A stretch of DNA of 64,000 nt from Lachnospiraceae bacterium (GTDB lineage Bacteria; Bacillota; Clostridia; Lachnospirales; Lachnospiraceae), in assembly GCA_017462755.1 (NCBI GenBank), contig JAFTQM010000045.1, positions 1 through 64,000 on the forward strand, given 5' to 3'. This document shows positions 26,419 through 35,938 of this stretch, piece by piece. The translations under genes and the position numbers were made by a program. How positions within the stretch are numbered: position 1 is the first letter of the stretch; each line of letters starts with the position of its first letter. The notes under the pieces were generated by a model. The model searched no databases and was not told the DNA's origin. It saw only the letters and a list, made by a program, of their open reading frames with translations.

Positions 26419-27620
26419 GGAACTTGATAAAGCGTATCACCCCTAATTTTATGATTCGATTGTATCAGGCAGCGCGGTATGCAGGGATTACCGCGCTCTT
26501 TTTTCTGGCGCGACTGTGGAAAATCCAGCCGGGACTGGTAGCAATCTGCAATGTCTGGGGGTACGGAGACAATACAAAATATGTGACGGAGGAGTTAAAA
26601 AAGCGTCTGCAGGCAAATCCGAAGCTGCACCTTGTATTTATTACCAATCATCCGGAGCAGGTACCGGTACAGCCGGGGCTGCGTGCGTTAAAGACCAATA
26701 CACCTGCGGCGATTTTTGCATTGGCGCGGGCGCAGGTTTGGGTGGACAACAACCGCAAGGAGGCATATATCTACAAACGTAAGGGGCAATATTATATTCA
26801 GCTCTGGCATGGCGGTATACCGTTAAAACGAATTGAAGGGGATTGTGAAAAGGAGCTGGGAGAGAAATATATCCGTAGAGCGAAGCGGGATTCGACAATG
26901 ACGGATTTGTTTGTGTCAAACAGTAGCTTTTGTACCGAGATGTACCGGAGAGCCTTTTGGGCGACCTGTGAGATTGCAGAGTGGGGAAGCCCGAGAAATG
27001 ACCGTTTTGTACAGCGGGCGAGGGGACAGGAAGGCGGCATTGACCGGCGAGAGAGTGAATATCTGTTACGGCAAAAAGATGAGAGCCAGAAAACGCAAAA
27101 GACCGTAGTTTATGCACCGACCTATCGTGCGAATGGAAAAAATGAGTTTCCGTTTGATGCGAAACGGCTGCGTGAGGTATTGACAGAGCGGTTTGGAGGC
27201 GAATGGCGCATCCTGGTGCGTCTGCATCCATTGGTAGCAGCAGGGCAGCAATTCGCGCAGATTGAGGGCGTAGAGGACATCAGTACAGCGCCGGATTTGT
27301 ATGAGAGATTGCATGAGGCGGATGCGCTGATTACGGATTATTCGAATACGATGTTTGAGGTAATGCTGTGCGGGATGCCGGTATTTTTGTATATGCCGGA
27401 TTACGCGGAATACCAAAAGGAACGTGGAGTATATTTTGCCGCGGAGCAGCTCCCGTGTCCGGTAGCAACCAAGGCAGAGGAGTGTTACGAAGCAATCCGC
27501 ACCTATACGCCGGAGCAGTATCAGGAGGCACAGAAGCGATTTTTTGCAGAGGTCGGTCTTGCAGAAAGCGGCCGGGCGGCAGAGCAGGTGGCGGAGAGGA
27601 TTGTAGAACTTACCCGATAA
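26415..27620 (+). CDS. CDP-glycerol glycerophosphotransferase family protein
   Basis: 401 residues of the TagB/TagF (Glyphos_transf) family. Signature pieces are YYIQLWHGGIPLKRI (catalytic His), VVYAPTYRAN and ADALITDYSNTMFEVMLC near the C-terminus. Such enzymes add glycerol- or ribitol-phosphate units to teichoic acid primers at the inner membrane face. It overlaps the preceding glycosyltransferase gene and completes a four-gene export and assembly block. Poly- versus mono-transferase activity is not clear. Confidence 0.87.
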   Translation: MRNLIKRITPNFMIRLYQAARYAGITALFFLARLWKIQPGLVAICNVWGYGDNTKYVTEELKKRLQANPKLHLVFITNHPEQVPVQPGLRALKTNTPAAIFALARAQVWVDNNRKEAYIYKRKGQYYIQLWHGGIPLKRIEGDCEKELGEKYIRRAKRDSTMTDLFVSNSSFCTEMYRRAFWATCEIAEWGSPRNDRFVQRARGQEGGIDRRESEYLLRQKDESQKTQKTVVYAPTYRANGKNEFPFDAKRLREVLTERFGGEWRILVRLHPLVAAGQQFAQIEGVEDISTAPDLYERLHEADALITDYSNTMFEVMLCGMPVFLYMPDYAEYQKERGVYFAAEQLPCPVATKAEECYEAIRTYTPEQYQEAQKRFFAEVGLAESGRAAEQVAERIVELTR

Positions 27621-27666
27621 TTTTTTTCATCTTTTCCTTGCATTTTTTTTCAATCGGGTATATGAT
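27611..27666 (+). promoter_or_regulatory. opp promoter with inverted repeat in the spacer
   Basis: -35 TTGCAT (27638) and -10 TATGAT (27661) have 17-base spacing. An 8-bp perfect inverted repeat (TACCCGAT / ATCGGGTA, arms at 27611-27618 and 27653-27660) spans T-rich sequence. Its right arm lies between -35 and -10, so it could be an operator or part of a terminator of the upstream gene. Confidence 0.55.
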
Positions 27667-27743
27667 AGCAGTGCTGTTAGACAGCGCACAATTTCATAAT
27701 GATGAGAGAATGTCATTTGATGTGAATCGAAATGGAGGAGTTT

Positions 27744-29305
27744 ATGAAGAAGCATTGGAAGATTCTATTGACACTGTTACTTGTACTTTCGGTTGCCATG
27801 GTAGGCTGTGGTAAGAAGGACGAGAACGGAAACGGAAGCGGCGATGACACTGCATCGACCGGCGAACCAGTTTATGGCGGTTCTATCATTGTAGGAATTA
27901 CACAGGATTTGGATAGTCTTGACCCACACAAAGCACAAGCGGCAGGAACCGAAGAAGTACTGTTTAATATTTTTGAGGGCTTAGTAAAGCCGGATAAGGA
28001 TGGTAATCTGGTTCCTGCGGTAGCGAGTGAAGTAACCATTGCAGAGGACGGAATGTCTTATACCTTTGAGTTGCGTAAGGGTGTAAAGTTCCACAATGGC
28101 GAAGAGGTGGCTGCAGAGGACGTCATATATTCTATTAAGCGTTGTGCGGGTCTGTTAGAGGAACAGGACCCAAATGTAAGGTAATTTCAACGCTTTCCTG
28201 TATTTCCGACATTGTAGCTTCCGAAAAGGATGGAAAAACATTTATTACAATTACATTAAGCGAGGCGAATACCGAGCTGCTCGGTTATCTGACCTGTGCC
28301 ATCATTCCGGTGGATTATAAGAATCAGGCAGATAGTCCGGTAGGTACCGGTCCGTTCCGTTTTGTATCTTACAATCCATTGCAGAGCTTTGTTATGGAAA
28401 AGAATACGGAATACTATGGTACGGCACCATATCTGGACAAGGTAACCTTCCAGATTTCGGCGGATACCGATTCTGCATTTATGGAGCTGTTAGCAGGCGG
28501 TATTGATATATTCCCTTATCTGACCAGCGAGCAGGCAGGTCAGCTGACCGGAGATTTTAATATTGCGGTAGGTACTACCAATCTGGTGCAGGCACTGTTC
28601 TTGAACAATGCGGAAAAGCCGTTTGATGATATCCGGGTACGTCAGGCAATCTGTTATGCGCTGAACCGTCAGGAGATTTTGGATATGGTCGCAGACGGTA
28701 AGGGTACATTGATTGGAAGTAATATGTTTGCCGGATTTGCAAAGTATTTTGATGAAAGTCTGGTAGATACTTATCCGCACAATATTGAGAAGGCAAAGGA
28801 ATTGCTGACTGAGGCAGGTTATCCGGACGGATTTTCCATGAAGATTTTGGCACCGAGCAACTATCAGTTCCATGTAGATACTGCACAGGTAATCGTAGAG
28901 CAGTTAAAGCAGGTGGGCATCGAAGCGGAAATCGTATTGGTAGAGTGGGCAACCTGGCTGTCGGATATTTACCGCGGCAGAGAATATCAGTCCACCATTG
29001 TAGGTCTGGATGCCAATCTGGCACCGAGCGATGTATTAAAGCGTTATCGTTCGACTGCAAGCAGCAACTTCCTGAATTATTACAACGAGGAATTTGACCG
29101 TATCTTTGCATTGGCAATCGCAGAAACTGACGATGCGGCAAAGGTAGATTATTACAAACAGCTGCAGAAAATCTTAGCAGAGGATGCAGCTTCCGCATAT
29201 ATTCAGGACCCGGCATCTTATGTAGCAATCAGCAAGAAGCTGGGTGGTTACACCTTCTATCCGGTGTATGTACAGGATATGTCGAAGGTATACTATGTAA
29301 AGTAG
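27744..29305 (+). pseudogene. Oligopeptide-binding lipoprotein (SBP family 5), frameshifted
   Basis: The ATG after GGAGGAG starts a lipoprotein (signal peptide with lipobox SVAMVGC) of family 5, for peptides, running to YSIKRCAGLLEEQDPNV. There the frame ends at TAA (28182). The -1 frame continues the same protein from KVISTLSCISDIVASEKD to YTFYPVYVQDMSKVYYV. Restoring one A in GTAAGG (GTAAAGG) joins the halves into about 520 residues, the normal family length. Either the gene is broken or the base is a sequencing error, since the permeases and ATPases downstream are intact. It would bind peptides outside the membrane for OppBCDF. Confidence 0.85.
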
Positions 29306-29329
29306 CATTATAAAGAAAGGAGGAAGGTC

Positions 29330-30271
29330 ATGAGATATTATATAAAAAAAATTGTTTCTCTCATTATGGTATTGTTTTTAGTAATTCTTCTGACCTTCCT
29401 CGCTTTTCAGGTGATTCCGGGTGACGGAGCCCTTGCAAAGCTGGGTGTGGATGCGACCGAGGAGGCAATAGAGGCACTTCGGGAATCGTTGGGTTTAAAC
29501 AAGAGCATTCCGGCACGCTTTGTGGATTATTTTAAAGGGATTTTGCATGGAGATTTTGGTATCTCGTATCAGTATGACCAGCCGGTAGCAGAGCTGGTGG
29601 CAGCGCGTATGCCGGCGACGCTGGGCTTGGCGCTGATTTCGATTCTGCTGATTGTGGTGGTATCCCTGCCACTGGGGCTGTTGTGCTCCAAAAAGGAAAA
29701 CGGAACGGTAGATAATATCATTACACTGCTGACGCAGACCCTGATGGCAGTACCGGCATTTTTCCTTGGTATTTTGATTACTTTGATTTTTGGATTGACG
29801 CTGCGGTGGTTCATGCCGGGCAGGTATGTGGCACCGGCAGAGGATTTCGGTGCTTTTTTGCGTTATATGATTTTTCCGGCGACGGCAATCGCGGTTCCGA
29901 AAATTGCGATGTTGGTCAAGTTTTTGAAAACCTCGGTCATTCGGGAGCTGAAGTTGGATTATGTACGGACGGCGCGCAGCAAGGGAAATACCGATCGCGC
30001 GGTGCTTTGGAAGCATGTATTAAAGAATGCCCTCATTCCGGTCATTACCTTTATGGGTATGGTAATTGCGGATGTGCTGGCGGGAAGTATTGTAATTGAG
30101 CAGGTATTCAACCTGCCGGGACTTGGAAGATTATTGGTAGTAGCCATCGGAAATCGAGATTATCCGGTGGTACAGGCCATTGTAATATATATTGCATCGG
30201 TTGTATTGATTATTAATTTTATTGTAGATTTACTGTATCAGAAGGTGGACCCGCGGATTCGTCTGCAGTAG
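29330..30271 (+). CDS. oppB: Oligopeptide ABC transporter permease OppB
   Basis: 313 residues, six transmembrane helices, AAGGAGG site. It has the binding-protein-dependent permease EAA loop (DYVRTARSKGNTDRAVLWKH), where the ATPase docks, and the dipeptide/oligopeptide permease N-terminus (FQVIPGDGALAKLG). It is the first membrane subunit of the peptide importer. Confidence 0.92.
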   Translation: MRYYIKKIVSLIMVLFLVILLTFLAFQVIPGDGALAKLGVDATEEAIEALRESLGLNKSIPARFVDYFKGILHGDFGISYQYDQPVAELVAARMPATLGLALISILLIVVVSLPLGLLCSKKENGTVDNIITLLTQTLMAVPAFFLGILITLIFGLTLRWFMPGRYVAPAEDFGAFLRYMIFPATAIAVPKIAMLVKFLKTSVIRELKLDYVRTARSKGNTDRAVLWKHVLKNALIPVITFMGMVIADVLAGSIVIEQVFNLPGLGRLLVVAIGNRDYPVVQAIVIYIASVVLIINFIVDLLYQKVDPRIRLQ

Positions 30272-30298
30272 GCAGAGAGTGGGAAGCAAGGCACAGAA

Positions 30299-31138
30299 AT
30301 GGTGAATGATATGAGTTTTTTGAAAAAAAGCAAAAAACAGAATAAATCAGACAATACAAAAAACTGGCAGCTGCGTTTGGGAATTGTGCTGGTTTCCGTT
30401 GTGACCCTTTTGGTAGTAGTCGGGCTGTTTTGGACACCGTATGAGCCGACGGCAATGAGTGCCGCGTTAAAGAACAAGCCGCCGAGTCTGACACATCCGC
30501 TTGGTACGGATTACATGGGAAGAGATGTGTTGAGTCGTGTGATGGACGGTGCCGGGACGACCTTTTTTATCGGTGTGGCAACGGTATTGATTGGTTTGGT
30601 ACTGGGTACGCTGTTGGGAGCCTTTACCGGATATTATGGCGGAATTGTCGATGAGCTGCTTATGCGTTTGAATGATACATTGACCTCGATGCCGAGTATT
30701 TTGCTCGCGTTGGTTTTTGTCAGTATCATCGGCACCGGAAAATACAATATCATCATTGCGTTGGGTGTTATATTCATTCCGAGCTTTGCGCGTGTGGTGC
30801 GCAGTGAATATCTGGTGCAGAAGGAAATGGATTATGTGCGGAACGCAAAGCTTTTGGGTGCAGGAAACCTGCGCATTATGTTTGTGCATATACTGCCGAA
30901 TACCAAATCTATATTGCTGTCAACGATTACGATCGGTTTGAATAATGCGATACTGGCGGAGGCAGGTATGAGTTATCTGTCGTTGGGTGTTCAGCCGCCG
31001 GATGCGAGTCTGGGACGCATGCTGTCGGAGGCGCAGGGATATCTGCTGAGTTCCCCTTGGATGGCGCTGGCACCGGGCATGATGATTGTGCTGACGGTGC
31101 TGGGATTTAGCTTGATTAGTGAGAATTTGAAGAATTAG
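30299..31138 (+). CDS. oppC: Oligopeptide ABC transporter permease OppC
   Basis: 279 residues. An N-terminal transmembrane helix is followed by a short periplasmic-type stretch with HPLGTDYMGRDVLSRVM (the conserved OppC motif) and the permease core. The EAA loop is MDYVRNAKLLGAGNLRIMFV. An ATG at 30311 is an alternative start. It pairs with OppB. Confidence 0.92.
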   Translation: MVNDMSFLKKSKKQNKSDNTKNWQLRLGIVLVSVVTLLVVVGLFWTPYEPTAMSAALKNKPPSLTHPLGTDYMGRDVLSRVMDGAGTTFFIGVATVLIGLVLGTLLGAFTGYYGGIVDELLMRLNDTLTSMPSILLALVFVSIIGTGKYNIIIALGVIFIPSFARVVRSEYLVQKEMDYVRNAKLLGAGNLRIMFVHILPNTKSILLSTITIGLNNAILAEAGMSYLSLGVQPPDASLGRMLSEAQGYLLSSPWMALAPGMMIVLTVLGFSLISENLKN

Positions 31139-31197
31139 AAATAAGTATGTGCGGCATAGGCTGCAAGCAAAGAATGTGAGGAATAGGAGGGAGCGCG

Positions 31198-32823
31198 ATG
31201 GAGGCTGCAAAAAAGCTGCTCGAACTGAATAAGGTGTCGGTTGGATTTCCGCACCGCGGCGGAATGCGGCCGGTCACAGAGAATGTTTCCTTTTCCTTGC
31301 ATGACGGAGAAATTTTGGGCATTGTAGGAGAGTCCGGCTCCGGAAAGAGTGTCAGTATGCTGGCAGTTATGGGCTTGCTCTCCGGCAATGGTAAGGTTAT
31401 GGACGGCTCTATTCGTTTTTACAACAAGGAGCAGCCGGAGGAGTATACCGAATTGAACAAGCTTCTGAAGGGGGAGCTGCGTCAGATTTGCGGTAATGAA
31501 ATTTCGATGATATTTCAGGAGCCGATGACCTCGTTGAATCCGGTTATGACGATAGGAGCGCAGGTAGAGGAAATGCTTACGCTGCATAGCACGCTGCCTC
31601 GGGAAAAGCACAAGGAAGAAGTGCTTTCCATGTTGTCGGAGGTCGGACTGTCGGAGGTAGAGAAGCTGTATGATAAGTATCCGCACCAGCTTTCCGGCGG
31701 AATGCGTCAGAGAGTTATGATTGCAATGGCAATGATTCTGCGTCCAAAGCTGTTGATTGCGGACGAACCGACGACGGCGTTGGATGTGACGATACAGGCT
31801 AAGATATTGAAGCTGTTAAAAAAGCTGCAGACAGAATACGGTACCTCGATTGTGTTGATTTCTCACGATTTGGGAGTCATTCGCAGCATTTGCTCCCGCA
31901 CGGTTGTCATGTGCGAGGGACGGATTGTAGAACAGGGCAAGGTAGAGGATATTTTTGAGCGGCCGCAGGAGGAGTATACGAAGCGCCTGCTGGCAGCAGC
32001 ACTGGGAAAGGGAGAAATTATCGAGAAGCGAGAGATTGATTATCAGCTGGCACCGGTCGTAAAGGCAGAAAACTACTCCGTATTTTATGCGGAAAAGCCA
32101 AAGAACGCCCAACAGCTGGGAAGTACCCTTGCAGAGCGGTTAAAGAGTATTTTCGCAGGAAAAATCCGCAGAGAGGTAGTCAGAGGAGTTTCCTTTGAGG
32201 TATATCCGGGAGAAATCGTAGGAATTGTCGGAGAATCCGGTTGCGGCAAATCGACTCTGATTAAGGGCCTCGCAGGTTTAAACCCGTTGACCGAAGGAAT
32301 GCTTACGATGGAAGCGAAGCATCCGCAGATGGTATTTCAGGACCCGTATGGCAGCTTAAATCCGTCCAAGACCATTGGTTGGCTTTTGACCGAGCCGCTG
32401 CGTCTGCACAGCATCGGAACGAAGGAGGAGCAGAGGCAGCAGGTATTGGAAATGCTAAAAAAGGTAGGCTTGTCGGAGGAATATTACGACCGGTATCCGA
32501 GTACACTCTCCGGCGGACAGCGTCAGCGCATTGCGATTGCAATGGCAATCATGCTGAAGCAGAAGCTGATTCTGTTGGACGAGCCGGTGTCTGCGCTGGA
32601 TGTAACAGTACAGGAACAGATTTTGATTCTGTTGCTTTCACTGCGCAAGGAATATGATTTGTCTTATATTTTTATTTCGCATGATATGAATGTAATTCAT
32701 CGTATTTGTGACCGGGTTATGGTCATGTATCACGGAGAAATTGTAGAAAGCGGCAAAACCGAAGAAATATTTGAGCGTCCACAACACGAATATACTAGAA
32801 AATTGTTGAAAGCTCGGTTATAA
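31198..32823 (+). CDS. Fused dual-ATPase of the oligopeptide transporter (OppD-OppF)
   Basis: 541 residues combining two complete ABC ATPases. The first (1-265) has Walker A GESGSGKS, signature HQLSGGMRQR and Walker B LLIADEPTTALD. The second (320-541) has GESGCGKS, LSGGQRQR and LILLDEPVSALD. In most peptide importers OppD and OppF are separate proteins; the fusion gives an obligate pair. The C-terminal oligopeptide-transporter extension after each domain is short. It follows oppC in the same operon. Confidence 0.92.
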   Translation: MEAAKKLLELNKVSVGFPHRGGMRPVTENVSFSLHDGEILGIVGESGSGKSVSMLAVMGLLSGNGKVMDGSIRFYNKEQPEEYTELNKLLKGELRQICGNEISMIFQEPMTSLNPVMTIGAQVEEMLTLHSTLPREKHKEEVLSMLSEVGLSEVEKLYDKYPHQLSGGMRQRVMIAMAMILRPKLLIADEPTTALDVTIQAKILKLLKKLQTEYGTSIVLISHDLGVIRSICSRTVVMCEGRIVEQGKVEDIFERPQEEYTKRLLAAALGKGEIIEKREIDYQLAPVVKAENYSVFYAEKPKNAQQLGSTLAERLKSIFAGKIRREVVRGVSFEVYPGEIVGIVGESGCGKSTLIKGLAGLNPLTEGMLTMEAKHPQMVFQDPYGSLNPSKTIGWLLTEPLRLHSIGTKEEQRQQVLEMLKKVGLSEEYYDRYPSTLSGGQRQRIAIAMAIMLKQKLILLDEPVSALDVTVQEQILILLLSLRKEYDLSYIFISHDMNVIHRICDRVMVMYHGEIVESGKTEEIFERPQHEYTRKLLKARL

Positions 32824-32856
32824 TAAAGAAAAGTATTTCTTGCAAGGGGGTTTTCT

Positions 32857-34569
32857 ATGAAGGTACGTGTCAGAAGTATGTTTACAAAGTTACTGGTTTT
32901 GCTTGCAGTATTGTTGCTGGTAGGAAATGCTACACTCGGAATATTTGTATATTCCCGTTCGGAGTCTGCGTTATTTGAACAAATACAGATTAACGCAATG
33001 AGTATTGCGAAATGTGCCGCGGCGAATGTGAGCGGAGATATATTGAAAGAGATTGCGCACGGTGAAGAAGAATCAGAGGCATATGCTACGATTCTGGACG
33101 AGCTGGCGTTTTTTCGAGACAATGCAGAGATTGAGTATATCTATACCCTGCGCAATATAGGCGGAGAACAGTATGAGTTTGTAGTGGATTCCGACTTAGA
33201 GGAACCGGCAGCCATTGGAGAGGAATGTGAATTTACCGAGGCGCTGGGAAAGGCATATACGGACAAGGCTACCACTGCGGATGATGAGCCGTTTACGGAT
33301 GAGTGGGGAAGTCATATTTCGGCATATAGTCCGGTGCTGAGCGGAGATACTGTGACCGGTGTAGTCGGAGTAGATATCAGTGCGACATGGATTGAAGAGC
33401 AGTTACAGGCACTGCGTAATCTTGTAATAATCATCTGTATCGTGGTTTATCTGGTAAGCTTTGCTATTTTGAGCTTGCTTGTATCCAAATTGAAAAAGGG
33501 TATGAATACCCTGAGCAATAAGGTGGAAGAGTTGGCGGGCGGCTCCGGTGACCTGACCAAGGAAATCGATATTTATTCGAAGGATGAGATTGGTAAGATT
33601 GCTGCAGATATGAATGTATTTATCCGGCAAATCCGTACGCTTGTGCAGGAGGTTGCACATTCGACGGAGGATATTTTGCAGACCGGAGAGGAATTGTCGG
33701 TAACGGTTCGGGATAATACGCAGATTATGGCGGACATGAATTCAGAGATTACGGGTATCAATGAAAACATGGAGAAGACGGCGACGTCCAGCCGGGAATT
33801 GTCGCAGAGTCTGTCGGAGAACGCAAATCATATTGCGGCGTTTGCCAAGGATGTAGATGATATCTGCCGCATGGTACAGCAGGCAAATGAAAATGCACAG
33901 ACGACCTCTGCCATGGCGAAGGAAAATCGAAAAAATGCAATGGATTCCATTCGCACCTTGCGAGAGAAAATGATAGAGACCAGTAAGGATGCGCAGAAGA
34001 TTGAACAGGTCAAGACGATTGCGGAAGAAATCAGCAATATCGCAAGTCAGACCCAGATGCTGAGCTTAAACGCGCAGATCGAGGCAGCCAGAGCAGGCAG
34101 TATGGGAGCAGGCTTTGCAGTCGTAGCCACTGAGGTAGGAAATCTGAGTAATGATATCGACCGGGCGGTAACCGAAATTAACAGCATCAATGTGCAGGTG
34201 TTGTCGGCAGTAAAAACTCTGACTGAGGTATTGGAAGAGATGATTACCTTTGTGTCCGAGGATGTAGCGAAGGATTATGATTCGTTTGCTGCATTAGGCG
34301 AAGAGTATGGCAGCACGACGGATGTAATACAGGAGCAGATGAGCAGAATCGGAAGCCGAAGCAAGCAGATTTCACAGGATATTGCCGACATCGATTCGGA
34401 TATCAGAAATATCGCTGCGATTGTTGCTCAGACAGCAGAAAGTGCAAATGAGCTTGCACACTCGACGACTCAGGTTGCAGAAAGCTTTGAGAACCTCAAT
34501 GCTACCTCGCAGAAGAATTCAATGAATTCGGAGAACCTCAACGGACAGATTAGTAAATACACGTTTTAG
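32857..34569 (+). CDS. Methyl-accepting chemotaxis protein (Cache-type sensor)
   Basis: 570 residues, starting 33 bases after the peptide ATPase gene, so probably in the opp operon. A transmembrane helix (about 10-35) precedes a PAS-fold/Cache extracellular domain (about 60-185, YIYTLRNIGGEQYEFVVDSD). A second helix (about 190-210), a HAMP domain and a signalling tip (IASQTQMLSLNAQIEAARAG) follow. The NAQIEAARAG wording differs slightly from the more usual [10 protein letters not shown]. The link with peptide import suggests taxis to peptides or amino acids, an inference. Confidence 0.93.
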   Translation: MKVRVRSMFTKLLVLLAVLLLVGNATLGIFVYSRSESALFEQIQINAMSIAKCAAANVSGDILKEIAHGEEESEAYATILDELAFFRDNAEIEYIYTLRNIGGEQYEFVVDSDLEEPAAIGEECEFTEALGKAYTDKATTADDEPFTDEWGSHISAYSPVLSGDTVTGVVGVDISATWIEEQLQALRNLVIIICIVVYLVSFAILSLLVSKLKKGMNTLSNKVEELAGGSGDLTKEIDIYSKDEIGKIAADMNVFIRQIRTLVQEVAHSTEDILQTGEELSVTVRDNTQIMADMNSEITGINENMEKTATSSRELSQSLSENANHIAAFAKDVDDICRMVQQANENAQTTSAMAKENRKNAMDSIRTLREKMIETSKDAQKIEQVKTIAEEISNIASQTQMLSLNAQIEAARAGSMGAGFAVVATEVGNLSNDIDRAVTEINSINVQVLSAVKTLTEVLEEMITFVSEDVAKDYDSFAALGEEYGSTTDVIQEQMSRIGSRSKQISQDIADIDSDIRNIAAIVAQTAESANELAHSTTQVAESFENLNATSQKNSMNSENLNGQISKYTF

Positions 34570-34587
34570 AGTAATATAGTTTGTGAC

Positions 34588-34636
34588 TAAAAAAGGACAG
34601 GAAGCAGGAGTTTAACTGCTTTCTGTCCTTTTTTTG
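34588..34636. terminator. Bidirectional intrinsic terminator
   Basis: A long stem (GGACAGGAAGCAG with its complement) flanked by A and T runs lies between the convergent chemoreceptor and AraC genes. The AraC stop codon lies in its loop. Confidence 0.85.
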
Positions 34637-35538
34637 CGAATTTCTGCTGCGGTGCGATGACGGTATTCTAACGGAGTCATCTGATACATTTTGCGAAACA
34701 GGGAAATAAAATGGTTGGTGTTTTCGATACCCACCTGTTCTCCGATTTGATGAATCTTTAAGTCGGTATGCTGTAGCAGCTTAGCGGCAGCAAGGATTCG
34801 TTGCCGGTTCAGATATTTAAGCGGTGGGATTCCGTAATGCATACTAAATTCCCGGCACAGGCGATATTTATTTACCGAGAAGCGGGAAGCCAGTGTATCC
34901 AGAGAATGCAAGGTTTGAAAATCTTGCTCCAAAAGCAGCCTCACCTCCGGCAGATAGGCAGGGATAGCAGGGGCGCAAGGTACGTTGGAAGCAGTGAGAA
35001 TACAATCAGTCAGGAGGGAATTCAGCAAATTGGAGATAGAAAGCTTAGAAAATGCGCTGTTCTCCTGAGAGATACTTAAAATGTGCTTCAAGGTATCTTG
35101 GATTTCATGTGAATCGAATGCGCTTGTATAGAATGCCTGTCCGGACAGTAGCGCCTGATAATAATAAGACAAGGTCTCACCGGTCATAAAAAAAGCATAG
35201 TAGCTCCAAGGTGTGTCGCTAATGCTCAGCCGAAAATGGGTGTTGCAATCCAAAAACAGAAGAGAGGACGAAGATAAGGAAAACGTACATTTCTCGGTCC
35301 ATAGTTCTCCGGCACCCTCTACAGTATAAAGCAGCAGATAGCAGTCCAAAGAACGGATATCAAAAGAAAATGGGAAGGAGGCGTGGATGAGACCGCAGGA
35401 CAATAAATGCAATAACGGAGAGGTTTGGCCCGCTTCGTCATTGCATAGTTGTCCTAAGAAATCTTCTACGTTTGGAAGGCTCGAAGAAAACAAGGGAGGA
35501 ATAACAAGTGAATTCAAAAAGTTTAGTTTAAAGCTCAT
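34612..35538 (-). CDS. AraC-family transcriptional regulator
   Basis: 308 residues, GGAGG site. The N-terminal cupin-like sensor (about 30-190) is followed by two helix-turn-helix motifs: SLDTLASRFSVNKYRLCREF and QIGEQVGIENTNHFISLFRK, ending PLEYRHR. Divergent from a CUT1 sugar transporter, it is the likely activator of that operon on binding its sugar. The candidate operator is the pair of direct repeats at 35817-35851. Confidence 0.92.
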   Translation of the reverse strand: MSFKLNFLNSLVIPPLFSSSLPNVEDFLGQLCNDEAGQTSPLLHLLSCGLIHASFPFSFDIRSLDCYLLLYTVEGAGELWTEKCTFSLSSSSLLFLDCNTHFRLSISDTPWSYYAFFMTGETLSYYYQALLSGQAFYTSAFDSHEIQDTLKHILSISQENSAFSKLSISNLLNSLLTDCILTASNVPCAPAIPAYLPEVRLLLEQDFQTLHSLDTLASRFSVNKYRLCREFSMHYGIPPLKYLNRQRILAAAKLLQHTDLKIHQIGEQVGIENTNHFISLFRKMYQMTPLEYRHRTAAEIRKKRTESS

Positions 35539-35938
35539 ATCATACCTCCTTCCGTTAAGAAAATCATAGCACAGTCAGATTTAATATGCAACTAAAAATG
35601 TTAAAAATATTAGCTAGATTTAAGTGAAAAATATAACAATACAGCGAAAAATAAAAGTAAATTTGAAAAATAAATTAAAACTGTAGTTGAACGAAAAAAT
35701 AGAAATTAAGTAAATTAAGTGAAATGAAACAAAGTTAATGAAGAAAAAACGAAATAACACTGTTAAAATTGCACAAAAATAAGTTTTTTTATTTGTGTAC
35801 AATATGGAAAATTACGAAAACGCAAGAATGGTATATAAAAACGCAAGAATGAGTGATGAAGTTATTTTGAAAAAGAATATAATTAAATCACTGCAACAAA
35901 ATTAAAGTGCAGATAAGGTAAAATTAGGAGGATGAATT
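35539..35938. promoter_or_regulatory. AT-rich divergent intergenic region
   Basis: 400 bases, strongly AT-rich, between the AraC and sugar transporter genes. The only ORF-like stretch is low-complexity and not credible. The promoter-proximal end holds the direct repeats and -10 described separately; I see no other clear site in the remaining 250 bases. Confidence 0.6.
35817..35883 (+). promoter_or_regulatory. AraC-type direct-repeat operator and sugar-operon promoter
   Basis: Two identical 14-mers (AAAACGCAAGAATG at 35817 and 35838) are 21 bp apart, two helical turns on the same face of the DNA. The second abuts a poor -35 region, and a TATAAT -10 follows at 35878. This is the arrangement of AraC-family class II activation sites. 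Confidence 0.6.

Noticed and set aside
35620..35802. Minus-strand frame of Phe, Tyr, Ile and Asn in the intergenic region
   Set aside because: Reflects AT-rich DNA rather than coding; no ribosome site.
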